From contig NZ_ADEV01000009.1 of assembly GCF_000263635.1 (NCBI RefSeq), positions 310,001 to 374,000 on the forward strand: a stretch of DNA of 64,000 nt, written 5' to 3'. The notes under the pieces were generated by a model, which saw only the letters and a program-made list of their open reading frames with translations, did not search any database and was not told the DNA's origin. Both the position numbers and the translations under genes were made by a program. Shown here piece after piece: positions 35,528 to 44,917 of the stretch; position 1 is the stretch's first letter; each line of letters opens with the position of its first letter. This stretch comes from Gardnerella greenwoodii 00703Dmash. GTDB taxonomy: Bacteria > Actinomycetota > Actinomycetes > Actinomycetales > Bifidobacteriaceae.

Positions 35528-36721
35528 GTTTTCGCGCATCAATTGCACAAAGCGGTCAAACAGGTAGGAAGCGTCGTGAGGGCCTGCTGCAGCTTCCGGA
35601 TGATATTGCACAGAGAACGCTGGAATATCAAGGCATTGCAAGCCTTCTACAACATTGTCGTTCAAGTCAACGTGGGAAACTAGCACGCGACCAAAGTGGC
35701 CGTTTTCGTAAGGAGATTGAACAGGTCCGTCAAGAGGAGCGTCCACTGCGAAGCCGTGATTGTGAGCCGTAACTTCCACTTTTCCGGTTGTAACGTCTTT
35801 TACAGGCTGGTTAATACCACGGTGGCCAAACTTTAGCTTGTAAGTGCCAAATCCGAGAGCGCGACCAAGCAACTGGTTTCCAAAGCAGATGCCAAAGAAC
35901 GGATATCCTGCGTCCAAAACTTTACGCAAAAGCTCAACCTCGCGATTTGCTTGGCCAGGATCTCCAGGACCATTCGAGAAGAATACGCCGTCTGCGTTAA
36001 GAGCCTGCAGCGATTCGAAGCTTATTGAGGAGCTTACAACATGCACGCGGCAGCCGCGCTCAGCCAAACGGTGAGGGGTCATAGATTTAATACCAAAGTC
36101 GACTGCTACAACCGTGTAAAGCGGATCTTTTCCTTCAAAATCACCGCAAGGCTCAATCGTATACGTTTCTTTAGTACTGACTTCATCCGTTAAACGCAAG
36201 CCCTGCATTTGAGGAGTCTGCTTAATTTCGTCAACGAAGGAAGCGACGGTACGAAAAGCCCCGGTTGACGAATCAACCAGGGCCCTATTAGAAAAAATGC
36301 CGGCACGCATAACGCCTACCGAGCGTAAATGACGTACCAGCTTTCGAGTATCAATACCACTAATGCCAACGATACCTTGCTTTTGTAAATCGTCTTCCAA
36401 GGAACCTTCAGCGCGCCAATTGCTAACTACTGGACTTGGCTCCTTAACCACGTAACCCGCAACCCAAATGCGATTAGATTCAGGATCTTCGTGATTCATT
36501 CCCGTATTACCTATGTGCGGGAATGTTTGAACTACGATTTGTTGATCATAACTTGGATCAGTTAACGTTTCTTGATAACCAGTCATGCCCGTGGAGAACA
36601 CAATCTCGGCGCGCGTAGAACCTTGCGCACCAAAAGGCTTACCAACGTAAACCTGACCATCCTCCAACACCAATACTGCATCATCACTGCCGAATCCGGC
36701 GAAGGTGTCGTTGTAATCCAC
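35510..36721 (-). CDS. carA: Carbamoyl-phosphate synthase small subunit
   Basis: The 403-residue glutaminase subunit supplies ammonia to CarB. The N-terminal CPSase domain begins [19 protein letters not shown] (with V for the first A). The class I amidotransferase domain shows [17 protein letters not shown] (nucleophile Cys), [16 protein letters not shown] and the closing [14 protein letters not shown] (His/Glu of the triad). The start is GTG at 36721 with GGGGG upstream. It is separated from nusB by a 275-base region full of hairpin repeats. Confidence 0.96.
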   Translation of the reverse strand: MDYNDTFAGFGSDDAVLVLEDGQVYVGKPFGAQGSTRAEIVFSTGMTGYQETLTDPSYDQQIVVQTFPHIGNTGMNHEDPESNRIWVAGYVVKEPSPVVSNWRAEGSLEDDLQKQGIVGISGIDTRKLVRHLRSVGVMRAGIFSNRALVDSSTGAFRTVASFVDEIKQTPQMQGLRLTDEVSTKETYTIEPCGDFEGKDPLYTVVAVDFGIKSMTPHRLAERGCRVHVVSSSISFESLQALNADGVFFSNGPGDPGQANREVELLRKVLDAGYPFFGICFGNQLLGRALGFGTYKLKFGHRGINQPVKDVTTGKVEVTAHNHGFAVDAPLDGPVQSPYENGHFGRVLVSHVDLNDNVVEGLQCLDIPAFSVQYHPEAAAGPHDASYLFDRFVQLMRENARKSK

Positions 36722-36810
36722 CTTAACCCCCTTATGGCTTTAGGATATTCGTGGCAAGTTTACTCAGGTTGGCGGACGGGCGACGCGCCGGCGCGGCGAC
36801 CTGCTTGAGC

Positions 36811-36951
36811 GCTCCAAACGCGAGACAAGTTCCCCACGTTTGGAGCAAAACACAACCCAAAACCCTACAAACGCGAGAAACCTACCTCACATTTGGAGCA
36901 AAACACAACCCAAAACCCTCCAAACACGAGAAAAGTATCTCACATTTGGAG
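36811..36951. repeat. Three tandem GCTCCAAAC hairpin elements (53-bp period)
   Basis: Units start at 36812, 36865 and 36918. Each has CTCCAAAC.CGAG (CTACAAAC in the second), a short centre and CTCAC(A/G)TTTGGAG. The arms pair into hairpins of 11-13 bp. Spacers are AAAACACAACCCAAAACCC. They lie between nusB and carA. Single relatives occur at 16524 and, broken, at 14260. Confidence 0.85.
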
Positions 36952-36996
36952 GGCTTGGTTTAACGTAATAGCTGCAGAGCACAACTGCAAAGCTTA

Positions 36997-37479
36997 TTAC
37001 TCAGCAGCAGTTTCTTCCGTAGACTCTTCCGTAGCAGCGTCTTCAGTAGAAGCTTCGCCATTAAACTTTGCCAAGCAAGCATCTTTATCTGCCATAATCG
37101 CGCTTAGAAGTCCGTGAATAAACGCAATAGCTTCCTCATCGCTATACATTTTTGCGAGCGCAATCGCCTCGTCAATCGCAACCTTGTCTGGAATTTCCTC
37201 GTTAAGAAGCATTTCCCACACCGCAATGCGCAAAATATTGCGGTCAATAACAGCCATTCTGCCAACTTTCCAGCCAGTCGAATAACGGTTAAGCGTCTTG
37301 TCGATTCTGTTGCGTCGCTCTCCTACGCCTCGAACAATCTCAATAGCGTACTCTGGAAGCGGAGTTTGAGCGCCAGGCTCTTTAACGCGCTCCTCTAGCA
37401 AAGAAAGAATAGGCTGATTCTTTTCATCCGCCTCATAAAGCGTATTCAAAGCCCTCTTACGAGCAGTGGAACGTGCCAT
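36997..37479 (-). CDS. nusB: Transcription antitermination factor NusB
   Basis: The 160-residue helical protein binds boxA RNA with NusE (S10) in antitermination of rRNA transcription. It has ARKRALNTLYEADEKN at the start, IVRGVGERRNRIDKTLNRYSTGWKVGRM in the middle and LRIAVWEMLLNEEIPDKVAIDEAIALAKMYSDEEAIAFIHGLL towards the end, all typical. A Glu/Thr-rich acidic tail of about 20 residues ends the protein. It follows efp, a common actinobacterial pair. Confidence 0.95.
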   Translation of the reverse strand: MARSTARKRALNTLYEADEKNQPILSLLEERVKEPGAQTPLPEYAIEIVRGVGERRNRIDKTLNRYSTGWKVGRMAVIDRNILRIAVWEMLLNEEIPDKVAIDEAIALAKMYSDEEAIAFIHGLLSAIMADKDACLAKFNGEASTEDAATEESTEETAAE

Positions 37480-37645
37480 AATAGCGCCCTTCTGTGTAAC
37501 GTATAAAAATTACTTAATAAAGTTGTATTAAAAATTACGCGACCCAGTAACGAATAATCGCCACCGGGTCACACTATAAAAATTATTTAGAAATAAATAG
37601 CTAATTTAATTAGATAACTAATTTTTTAATTAGATAATTAATTCT

Positions 37646-38209
37646 TTAGTTTTCGCGACCAAGGTAAGAGCCGTCACGAGTGTCGACCTTCACCTTTTCG
37701 CCTTCACCCACGAAGAGTGGAACCTGGATTTCAGCACCGGTTTCCACGGTTGCAGGCTTAGTGCCAGCGTTAGAACGGTTGCCTTGCAAGCCTGGCTCAG
37801 TGTGCGTAATGGTCAAAATTACGGAAGCTGGAAGCTCAACGCTCAAAGGAGTGCCGTCATGGAAGCTTACGATGCAGTCGGTGCCTTCAAGCAAATACTT
37901 GCTCTGCTCACCAACCAAAACCTTAGGAATATAAACCTGGTCGTAAGTGGTCATGTCCATGAAAACGAAGTTGTCGCCATCTTCGTAGGAGTATTGCAAA
38001 GTACGATTATCAACGGTCTCGAACTCCATCTTCATGCCGGCATTAAAAGTCTTGTCGACAATCTTGCCCGAGAGCACGTTCTTAATGGTGGTACGCACAA
38101 AAGCAGGACCCTTGCCTGGCTTCACGTGCTGGAACTTAACGACGGTCCAAAGCTGACCGTCAAGGTTCAAAACCGATCCATTCTTAATATCATTGGTAGT
38201 CTGTGCCAC
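37646..38209 (-). CDS. efp: Elongation factor P
   Basis: The 187-residue factor relieves ribosome stalling at proline runs. It has three KOW/OB-type domains. The loop [13 protein letters not shown] carries the Lys that is modified in other bacteria; whether it is modified here is unknown. The C-terminal signature [20 protein letters not shown] is clear. The start is GTG at 38209. Near-identical AATTAGATAA runs follow the stop. Confidence 0.96.
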   Translation of the reverse strand: MAQTTNDIKNGSVLNLDGQLWTVVKFQHVKPGKGPAFVRTTIKNVLSGKIVDKTFNAGMKMEFETVDNRTLQYSYEDGDNFVFMDMTTYDQVYIPKVLVGEQSKYLLEGTDCIVSFHDGTPLSVELPASVILTITHTEPGLQGNRSNAGTKPATVETGAEIQVPLFVGEGEKVKVDTRDGSYLGREN

Positions 38210-38245
38210 GAGTTACCCGTTTCTTTCGCTAATAAAGCCGCAATT

Positions 38246-38269
38246 TTCGCGGCTTAAGAAATAAACCTT
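38246..38269 (-). terminator. Small hairpin upstream of efp
   Basis: AAGCCGC and GCGGCTT pair over 7 bp, followed on the minus strand by TTTATT. It could end the transcript of the gene at 38337 or lie in the efp leader. Confidence 0.45.
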
Positions 38270-38336
38270 GCTTATTATGCCACAAAGCGTCAACTAATTA
38301 AAATAACAACTAAAATAACAACCGCATTTAACGCAA

Positions 38337-39287
38337 TTATTTGTTACTCTGATCGTTTTGTTCCGAAGACTCTGAGTTTTGACTACGACCCATTGGAATA
38401 TAGCCACCTTGATCATCCTTAGGATGTGGAGCATCAAAAGGATACCCATTGCCATCTCTACTTAAAAATCTATCGCTCACTTTTTTAATTCTATCTTCGT
38501 ACTTGCTTATAACAGCTTTTATTTTTTGATAAGCTTGCTTTAACTCTTGATAATTATTGCTGCTTTTAGCAAGAGCATTGCCAGCATCATTAATAGCATT
38601 TTCTAGACTTTTAGAAGCAGCAGCTAAAATAGGCAAATTTTTCGCTTTTTCTACAAGTTCTCTAGCTTTTTTAACAAGATTTAATAATTGATCACCAAAA
38701 GCAGTTCTGCTAGTTTTTAGTAAATTCTTTGCATGCGTTTTAACAGAATTAGCATCTTTACGCAAAGCATCCAATGTGTCTGAAAGCTTATTTTCAACTG
38801 TTGTAGAATCGTAAGAATCCGCGCCAAGTGGGCATACTGGAATATCATCATTTAAGTCATCATTAGCGTAGCTTAGAGAAGACTCAAAATCATCTGCAGC
38901 GTCTTTAGTGGCATCAAAATCTTCATCAAAATCAGCAGCTTTTATATTAGAAGCATCTTTAACATCTTGACTTGATACAATTTTTTTAAGCTCTTCTTTA
39001 GCATCGATTACTTTTTTGCGCAATTGAATGCAAATTTTAGAAGGCTCACTTGCTTTTAGATTAGGCTTAGAGTTATTAGCAAATAATGCAAACCATAATC
39101 CAGCAACAACTCCGATTGATATAAGAGATACACAAACAATAACAGCAATAGCCTTTTTATCGCTTAACAAGGAGTTGTTTGAATCATCATTAGAAGATCC
39201 AAAAATATTTTCTTGCTCATACTGAGCAGGATTATTAAAAGAATCCAAATCGCTAGTATCTTGATATCGATTATCATTGCCTTCCAT
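38337..39287 (-). CDS. Single-pass membrane protein with helical external domain
   Basis: The 316-residue product is not recognised by name. An acidic cytosolic N-terminus (1-43) is followed by one transmembrane helix (about 45-70, AIAVIVCVSLISIGVVAGLWFALF). About 200 residues of predicted helix follow, rich in Lys, Asp, Ala and Leu. Segments such as ARELVEKAKNL and YQELKQAYQKIKAVISKYEDRI resemble FIVAR-type helical surface repeats. A Pro/Gln-rich tail closes the protein. The topology suggests N-in, C-out. Its neighbour on the other strand is a BspA-like surface protein, with a 197-base divergent spacer. Confidence 0.65.
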   Translation of the reverse strand: MEGNDNRYQDTSDLDSFNNPAQYEQENIFGSSNDDSNNSLLSDKKAIAVIVCVSLISIGVVAGLWFALFANNSKPNLKASEPSKICIQLRKKVIDAKEELKKIVSSQDVKDASNIKAADFDEDFDATKDAADDFESSLSYANDDLNDDIPVCPLGADSYDSTTVENKLSDTLDALRKDANSVKTHAKNLLKTSRTAFGDQLLNLVKKARELVEKAKNLPILAAASKSLENAINDAGNALAKSSNNYQELKQAYQKIKAVISKYEDRIKKVSDRFLSRDGNGYPFDAPHPKDDQGGYIPMGRSQNSESSEQNDQSNK

Positions 39288-39424
39288 GTTATAGAGATTA
39301 TTACAATCTTTTGATATTTTTCAATCACATATAAAAGCATCATTACAAAACATTAATTTATAATTATTTTTACAAAAAAAGAACATAAACTAACATAACT
39401 TCCTTTTTTGTTTACATGCGTCTA

Positions 39425-39454
39425 TATAATGAACACGTTCGAACAAAAACGAAC
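39425..39454 (+). promoter_or_regulatory. Candidate -10 and operator before the BspA-like gene
   Basis: TATAAT (39425-39430) is followed directly by the palindrome GAACACGTTC (39431-39440) and two further GAAC copies (39441, 39451). No convincing -35 lies at 16-18 bp. The cluster of GAAC/GTTC elements at the start-point looks like a repressor site. Confidence 0.4.
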
Positions 39455-39484
39455 ATACACATGATTTAACCCAGAAGGAAAACC

Positions 39485-42052
39485 ATGAAGAAACATATAT
39501 TCGCATCTTGCGCATGCGCAGCAATGATTTGCTCATTAATACCAGTTCATCAAGCCATTGCTAGCGAAGAATTAAACACAGGGTTAACGCAGCAAAAAGA
39601 ATCTGTTGCGACTAATCCAGAAAACAAAGAAAACAAAGAAAACACACTAAACACTTGGCATGAAGCAAAATATCAGGGATTCTTTGACCCAACTCCTACT
39701 GGACTAAAGTGGAAGTTTAATGAATCCACTAACACTCTTGAAATATCAAAAATTAACGGAACAGATTTTGCATCCAACTCAATTGAAAAGATAATTTCAT
39801 CTAATAAAAATAATCCAGATGTCGTAAATTTTGATACATCTAAAGTCAAAGTCATAAATATTGTTCAATCAGGCGATCAAACTGAAAATGCTGGAAAAAT
39901 TCAACTCGGCAACGGTGCTAGCAATCTATTTTCAAACTTTGCAAATCTAGAAACAATAAACAATTTGGATTTATTTGACACTTCTAATGTAGAAGATATG
40001 TCTGGAATGTTTTCTTCAACACCTAAGTTAAAAAACATTAATGGAACTAAAGACTGGGATACAAGCCGCGTAACAGATATGAGCAGCCTGTTTGAAGATA
40101 GCGGAATAAACAGCATAAATCCAATATCTAATTGGGACGTTAGCAATGTTGAAAACATGCAACTAATGTTTAGAAACACAAAAAATTTGCACACAGTTCA
40201 CGGATTAGACGAAAAGTGGAACACTAACAACGTTACCGACATGACTAGTATGTTCGAAGGTAGCGCAATCGAATCTGCAGACGGCATTAGAAACTTTAAA
40301 ACGCGCAATGTTCATCATATGAACAACATGTTCTACCAAGCACATAACCTTTCAAACGTTAAGGGAATTACTTGGGACAATACCTACTGCGATGAAGCAA
40401 CTGGAATGTTTGAAGAAAGTGGATTAACAACTACCGAAGGCCTAGAAGTGTTTACAAACAACAATCTTTCTTCAATGGGAAGAATGTTTATGAACGCCAA
40501 CAAGCTAGAAGACATTAAAGCGCTTGAAAACTGGGATATTAGCAATACTAACGACATTGGCAGAATGTTTACTGGAACAACTGCGCTTAAAGAAGCTAAT
40601 CTTGGAAAATGGAAAACTTCTTATGTTGGAAATATTGTTGGTCTTTTTGAAAACAGTGGCGTTAAAAAGATAACTGGCTTAGAAAATTGGGATACAAAAA
40701 ACATTTGGAATATGGGAAAAGCATTTTCAAATACTCCTAATTTAACGCAAATACCAGGAATCGAAAAATGGAACACTTCTAGCGCAACAGATATGAACGA
40801 TATGTTTGCAAACTCTTCTGTAACTTCGCTAGATATTTCTAAGTGGGATTTAACGCAAGCTCTTAATATTCAAACTGGTTCATTAAACCAAGGCGTTAAG
40901 AACATGTTTGGCGGCAGCAAAATCGATGATATTACTATTCCATCTGGAGTTGACCTTAAGCAAACAAATCTTTCGGCACTTACTGACATTTGGAAAGAAG
41001 CAAGCGCACAAGGTGGAAATCTTCGTATTAAAAAAGGTGGATTCTCAAATAGTGCAGAAGAATTAATAAAAAATAACGCAAAATCAAGCGATAATAAGGC
41101 TCCTAGAAGATTCTTACGTGGATACTTTATGGCCGCAATAAAGCACGGTGATGCTAGTATTAGTTGCTTGGTTAATACAAATGGAAAGAATAATTTTGTT
41201 GATGCAATTGTTAATTGCCAAGATGCAGACAACAAAATAGTTGACTTCCATAATCTAGATACAAACGCAGCAAATACAAGGTTAGCTGCACTGCTCGGAT
41301 TAAAAGATGAAGTAGTTAAAGATTGGAATAATGGCGACTCTGCTTTTAGCACAGATTTAAAAGATCTTGATTTAACTAAAGATTTTAATTTGACTGTTAA
41401 AACAACTGTTAAAACTCAAAGCACTCAAACGGAAAATTCAAACGTTGTTGAGCCTAGCGCAGATGAATCTTTAGACTCTGATTTGGATTATAATTCGGAT
41501 TCTGACTCTAATTCGGATTCTAATTCAGATTCTGATTCTGATTACAGTTTGCTCAATTTATATAGACTATTAGCTGCGTTCAATCAAAATGACTATAATT
41601 ATAGCCGTTATTATCAAGCTAGTGCTGCTGCAAAAGCATATTCTGCAGAACCATCTAAAATTGCAGAAGCTAAGACTGCAGAAACTAAGACTGCAGAAAC
41701 TAAGACTGCAGAATCAGCTCAATCGCAACAAGAAAATCAAGATACTTCTTACAAAGCAGAAATCACCAATAAAACTGCAACAAATAAGAAGCATACCGAG
41801 CCAAGCAGCAACTCGAGCAGCAATAAGGCTGATTCCAAAGATTCGCAAAGCAATAATTCTAAAGAAAACAATTCTAAAGATGATGATTCAAGTAAAAGCG
41901 TAAATAAAAAGAAGGGCGCACTAAAAAATAATAACTCTATCGCAAAATCAGCCTCTTCAAACAAGAATACGAATGTATTAGCGATTGCTATATTAGTTGT
42001 ATTTGGTTCTACAATTGCTGGAATTGTGACCTTTATTTTAAAGAAAAACTAA
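39485..42052 (+). CDS. BspA-like surface protein with DUF285 repeats
   Basis: The 855-residue product has a signal peptide (1 to about 26, MKKHIFASCACAAMICSL...AIA). About 115-480 hold a dozen units of roughly 25 residues of the form W(D/N)(T/V)S.V..M..MF....L..(I), the DUF285/BspA-type Leu-rich pattern found in mycoplasma, lactobacillus and mucosal surface proteins. A region of about 130 residues follows. Then come a Ser/Asp dipeptide run (about 655-690), an AETKT repeat and a Lys/Ser/Asn-rich stalk. The C-terminus has IAKSA, a hydrophobic helix (LAIAILVVFGSTIAGIVTFI) and KKN. IAKSA sits where a sortase motif would be, but it lacks Thr-Gly, so membrane anchoring is more likely. AAGGA precedes the ATG. 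Confidence 0.85.
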   Translation: MKKHIFASCACAAMICSLIPVHQAIASEELNTGLTQQKESVATNPENKENKENTLNTWHEAKYQGFFDPTPTGLKWKFNESTNTLEISKINGTDFASNSIEKIISSNKNNPDVVNFDTSKVKVINIVQSGDQTENAGKIQLGNGASNLFSNFANLETINNLDLFDTSNVEDMSGMFSSTPKLKNINGTKDWDTSRVTDMSSLFEDSGINSINPISNWDVSNVENMQLMFRNTKNLHTVHGLDEKWNTNNVTDMTSMFEGSAIESADGIRNFKTRNVHHMNNMFYQAHNLSNVKGITWDNTYCDEATGMFEESGLTTTEGLEVFTNNNLSSMGRMFMNANKLEDIKALENWDISNTNDIGRMFTGTTALKEANLGKWKTSYVGNIVGLFENSGVKKITGLENWDTKNIWNMGKAFSNTPNLTQIPGIEKWNTSSATDMNDMFANSSVTSLDISKWDLTQALNIQTGSLNQGVKNMFGGSKIDDITIPSGVDLKQTNLSALTDIWKEASAQGGNLRIKKGGFSNSAEELIKNNAKSSDNKAPRRFLRGYFMAAIKHGDASISCLVNTNGKNNFVDAIVNCQDADNKIVDFHNLDTNAANTRLAALLGLKDEVVKDWNNGDSAFSTDLKDLDLTKDFNLTVKTTVKTQSTQTENSNVVEPSADESLDSDLDYNSDSDSNSDSNSDSDSDYSLLNLYRLLAAFNQNDYNYSRYYQASAAAKAYSAEPSKIAEAKTAETKTAETKTAESAQSQQENQDTSYKAEITNKTATNKKHTEPSSNSSSNKADSKDSQSNNSKENNSKDDDSSKSVNKKKGALKNNNSIAKSASSNKNTNVLAIAILVVFGSTIAGIVTFILKKN

Positions 42053-42068
42053 AACATTTGCAATAATC

Positions 42069-42117
42069 TTCCGCAAAATGTTGTTCTACACGACACGTTT
42101 TACAACATTTTGCGGAA
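42069..42117. terminator. Perfect 16-bp bidirectional terminator
   Basis: TTCCGCAAAATGTTGT (42069-42084) and ACAACATTTTGCGGAA (42102-42117) pair perfectly between two convergent genes, the BspA-like gene and pyrE. A-rich and T-rich sequence lies on both sides. Confidence 0.8.
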
Positions 42118-42141
42118 AACTCTAAGATTTTTAGATATTTA

Positions 42142-42834
42142 TTAAGCGCCATATTGAAGAAGATATTTAGCAGCGCGCGAAGCTAATTCCTCACTCATTA
42201 CAGGCTTTCCGTCCTCGCCTTTAATACGCTCGGCAGCGGCGAAAATTTCGCGCACGTTTGCAATTGGCAAAACTGGGAATCCAAACTCCTGCTCTACTGC
42301 TTTTACTGCGGAAAGCTCGCTGTCTTTTGTGCGCTCCATTCTGTCTACTGCCAAAATCAAGCCAACAACTTCAACATTTGCTTCCGCTTTAAGCTTTGGC
42401 AAAGTTTCGCGAACTGCAGTTCCGGCTGTCATAACGTCGTCAACAAGCAGAACTTTCATGCCGTCTTTTAGCGGCTTTCCAACCATAATTCCGCCGTCGC
42501 CGTGATCCTTTCGCTCTTTGCGGTCAAAAGTAAAGCCGACTGGCATATTGTGATTATTTGTTAAAGCCATTGCCGTAGAAACAGCCAGCGGAATGCCCTT
42601 ATAAGCAGGACCAAAAACTGTGTCAATATCTTGCGGAAGTTTGCCGTCTTCTATTGCAGACATTACGCGCTCTGCGTAGTATGCGCCTAAATTCGCGATT
42701 TTCATTCCGTCGTCAAAAGCGCCAGCGTTAATAAAATACGGTGATTGACGGCCAGATTTCAGTGTAAAGTCGCCGAATTTAAGCGCGCCTGAATCAAGCA
42801 GAAACTTTGTAAAACGCTCGTCTAATGAAACCAT
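42142..42834 (-). CDS. pyrE: Orotate phosphoribosyltransferase
   Basis: The 230-residue enzyme joins orotate to PRPP to give OMP. The PRPP-binding motif is [16 protein letters not shown] (about 130-145). The mobile catalytic loop is [13 protein letters not shown] with the active Lys residues, and the N-terminal [16 protein letters not shown] segment is typical. It is the last gene of pyrBCFKDE, 109 bases after pyrD, ending at a strong shared terminator. Confidence 0.96.
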   Translation of the reverse strand: MVSLDERFTKFLLDSGALKFGDFTLKSGRQSPYFINAGAFDDGMKIANLGAYYAERVMSAIEDGKLPQDIDTVFGPAYKGIPLAVSTAMALTNNHNMPVGFTFDRKERKDHGDGGIMVGKPLKDGMKVLLVDDVMTAGTAVRETLPKLKAEANVEVVGLILAVDRMERTKDSELSAVKAVEQEFGFPVLPIANVREIFAAAERIKGEDGKPVMSEELASRAAKYLLQYGA

Positions 42835-42943
42835 TTTCTTCTCTCTTTCTTTTGAGTATTTTATTTTTGATTGATATTTTAAGATTTTATTAGCGCTTTT
42901 ATTTGCGATTTTACTTGCGCATTATTCTCGCATTATTCTCGCT

Positions 42944-43921
42944 TCAGCGCCAAGTCTTTCCTTCGGCAAGCAAAGACGCAAGCTTTGGACGCGAATCAAG
43001 CAAATCGTCAAGCTCGCGAGCGATGCGAATAGGAGCAGTAGGATCAACCAGTGCGGCAGCCCCAACTTCTACGGCATTCGCGCCAGCATACAAGTATTCC
43101 AAAGCTTTTTCGCCGGAATCAATACCACCAATTCCAATAATTGGAATATCTGGCATAGCTTGACGAACTCTCCACACGAAGCCAAGTCCAATCGGGAAGA
43201 TTGCAGGGCCGGAAACACCGCCCGTACGGTTTGCAATAATCGGCTCGCCTGTTCGAATATCAATTCGCAAACCAACAAGCGTGTTAATCATGCTAAGAGC
43301 GTCCGCACCAGCGTCAACAGCAGCTTTGCAAATCGAAACAATATCCGTCACATTTGGCGTCATTTTTACAATCATTGGCTTATCTGTCATTGCGCGAAGT
43401 CGCTTAATTAAGCGGTGTAACGCAACCGGGTCCGTGCCAACGCTCATTCCGCCGTGAGTCACGTTCGGGCAGCTTACGTTAATTTCAAGCATGTCTGCAG
43501 AAGAATCCGCGAGCTTTTCCACAACTTGCGCATAATCGTCGTCACTGTGACCCGCAACATTAGTAATAACAAGCGCTCCCATGGACTTTAATTTCGGCAG
43601 CTCGTCAATAAGATAATGGTCAACGCCAGGATTTTGCAAGCCGACTGCGTTTACCATTCCAGAAGGTGATTCTGCAGTGCGTGGAGAAGGATTACCCTCC
43701 CACGGAACAGGAGACACGCCTTTTGTGCAGATTGCGCCGAGCTGGCTTACGTCGTAAAAGCGTCTGCATGCTGCAAGCTGGAATGTTCCAGAAGCGGTTC
43801 CAACCATGTTCTTCCACTTAACGCCTGCAACTTGAGTTGGGTGCTTCCACACGTGGCTTGTATCGAAACCTAAAGTTTCAGCGGAATTTGCGTTATTTAC
43901 AGAATTATTTGCAGCACTCAT
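42944..43921 (-). CDS. pyrD: Dihydroorotate dehydrogenase, class 1B catalytic subunit
   Basis: The roughly 325-residue FMN enzyme oxidises dihydroorotate to orotate. Motifs are GTASGTFQ, the substrate loop NAVGLQNPGVD, INVSCPNVTHGG (Ser/Cys active-site loop), PMIVKMTPNVTDI and IIGIGGIDSGEKALEYLYAGA. The paired PyrK identifies it as the NAD-dependent 1B type. The ATG at 43921 with GGGAG upstream is preferred over a TTG at 43936 that would overlap pyrK. A Ser/Asn-rich N-terminal tail of about 15 residues precedes the barrel. Confidence 0.95.
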   Translation of the reverse strand: MSAANNSVNNANSAETLGFDTSHVWKHPTQVAGVKWKNMVGTASGTFQLAACRRFYDVSQLGAICTKGVSPVPWEGNPSPRTAESPSGMVNAVGLQNPGVDHYLIDELPKLKSMGALVITNVAGHSDDDYAQVVEKLADSSADMLEINVSCPNVTHGGMSVGTDPVALHRLIKRLRAMTDKPMIVKMTPNVTDIVSICKAAVDAGADALSMINTLVGLRIDIRTGEPIIANRTGGVSGPAIFPIGLGFVWRVRQAMPDIPIIGIGGIDSGEKALEYLYAGANAVEVGAAALVDPTAPIRIARELDDLLDSRPKLASLLAEGKTWR

Positions 43922-43926
43922 ATTTT

Positions 43927-44823
43927 TTACTCCCAACCCAAACGATTCGCATCAAAAACAGGACCGTCGTTGCAAACTTTCAGCCTGCCTTCCAAAGTGT
44001 CAACCACGCAAGCAACGCAAGTTCCGTACCCGCATCCCATACGCGCCTCAAGACTTAGCTGGCATTTAACTCCGCGCTCATGCGCCCAGTGAGCCACAGC
44101 TTTCATCATTGGCAATGGTCCGCAAGACAAAATAACAGTTGGCAAATCGTCTTCAAAATCAAAATGCTTAACCTTTTCAAGCTCGTCAAGCAGCGTAATA
44201 ACAGTGCCTTCAGCATTCGTAATACTGTGCACGTCTGAAATATATTCCTTCATTAAGTCGTCTGCAAAACGCTTACTACGGTAGCCAAGAACTGCCGTTA
44301 CGCTAGAATCCTTGCGCGCACCCAAAGCTTGAGCCGCGAACATTAAAGGCGGCACACCCAATCCGCCACTAACTAGCACGTAATGCGCAGGAGAATCAAT
44401 ATTAAAGCCCAATCCCAAAGGACCTAATGCGTCAACTTTATCTCCAGAGCGAAGATGCGAAAAAACTTCCGTACCCTTACCAACAACCGCAAAAATAAGC
44501 GTAAAAGTATCTCCATCAACGCTTGCAACCCCAAAAGGACGCGGAAGCATGGCAGTTGGATCAGGCGAATACAAGTTCACAAATTGCGCAGGAGCAGCTT
44601 TTTTAGCAATCTCCGCATCCCGCAAAGTCAAACGGTACACGCCTTCATCAAGCTGCTCGTTATTAAGAACTTCTACAGACCTGCGCCCCCAAAGACGCGA
44701 ATATTTTGCGCTTTTACTTTCATCCTCACAAGTTGAGCCGGAAGAGTCAAAAGCGTCTTCACGTAACGTAACTATGGCGTTTACATAGGCTTTTCGCGTT
44801 GGAATAAACATGCCATCACTCAT
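43927..44823 (-). CDS. pyrK: Dihydroorotate dehydrogenase electron transfer subunit
   Basis: The 298-residue ferredoxin-reductase-like subunit passes electrons from PyrD to NAD. It has the FAD-binding LPRPFGVASVDG segment (RPFG.A for the R.(F/Y)S motif) and the NAD-binding VSGGLGVPPLMFAAQAL. The C-terminal [2Fe-2S] cluster motif is MGCGYGTCVACVVDTLEG...VCNDGPVF, with four Cys in the PyrK spacing. Its stop lies five bases before pyrD, which suggests coupled synthesis of the two subunits. A 40-residue N-terminal extension precedes the barrel. Confidence 0.94.
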   Translation of the reverse strand: MSDGMFIPTRKAYVNAIVTLREDAFDSSGSTCEDESKSAKYSRLWGRRSVEVLNNEQLDEGVYRLTLRDAEIAKKAAPAQFVNLYSPDPTAMLPRPFGVASVDGDTFTLIFAVVGKGTEVFSHLRSGDKVDALGPLGLGFNIDSPAHYVLVSGGLGVPPLMFAAQALGARKDSSVTAVLGYRSKRFADDLMKEYISDVHSITNAEGTVITLLDELEKVKHFDFEDDLPTVILSCGPLPMMKAVAHWAHERGVKCQLSLEARMGCGYGTCVACVVDTLEGRLKVCNDGPVFDANRLGWE

Positions 44824-44917
44824 GTGGTTTCCCCTACCCTTGTATGTGTTTTGTAGCGTTGCGTTTTATTTTTAGTTTTAATTATATTTTTATTTATATT
44901 TATTTTAGTTATACATT

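Noticed and set aside
39431-39454. LexA/SOS box before the BspA-like gene
   Set aside because: The actinobacterial box has four bases between CGAAC and GTTCG. Here GAAC and GTTC are two bases apart and the other GAAC copies are in direct orientation.
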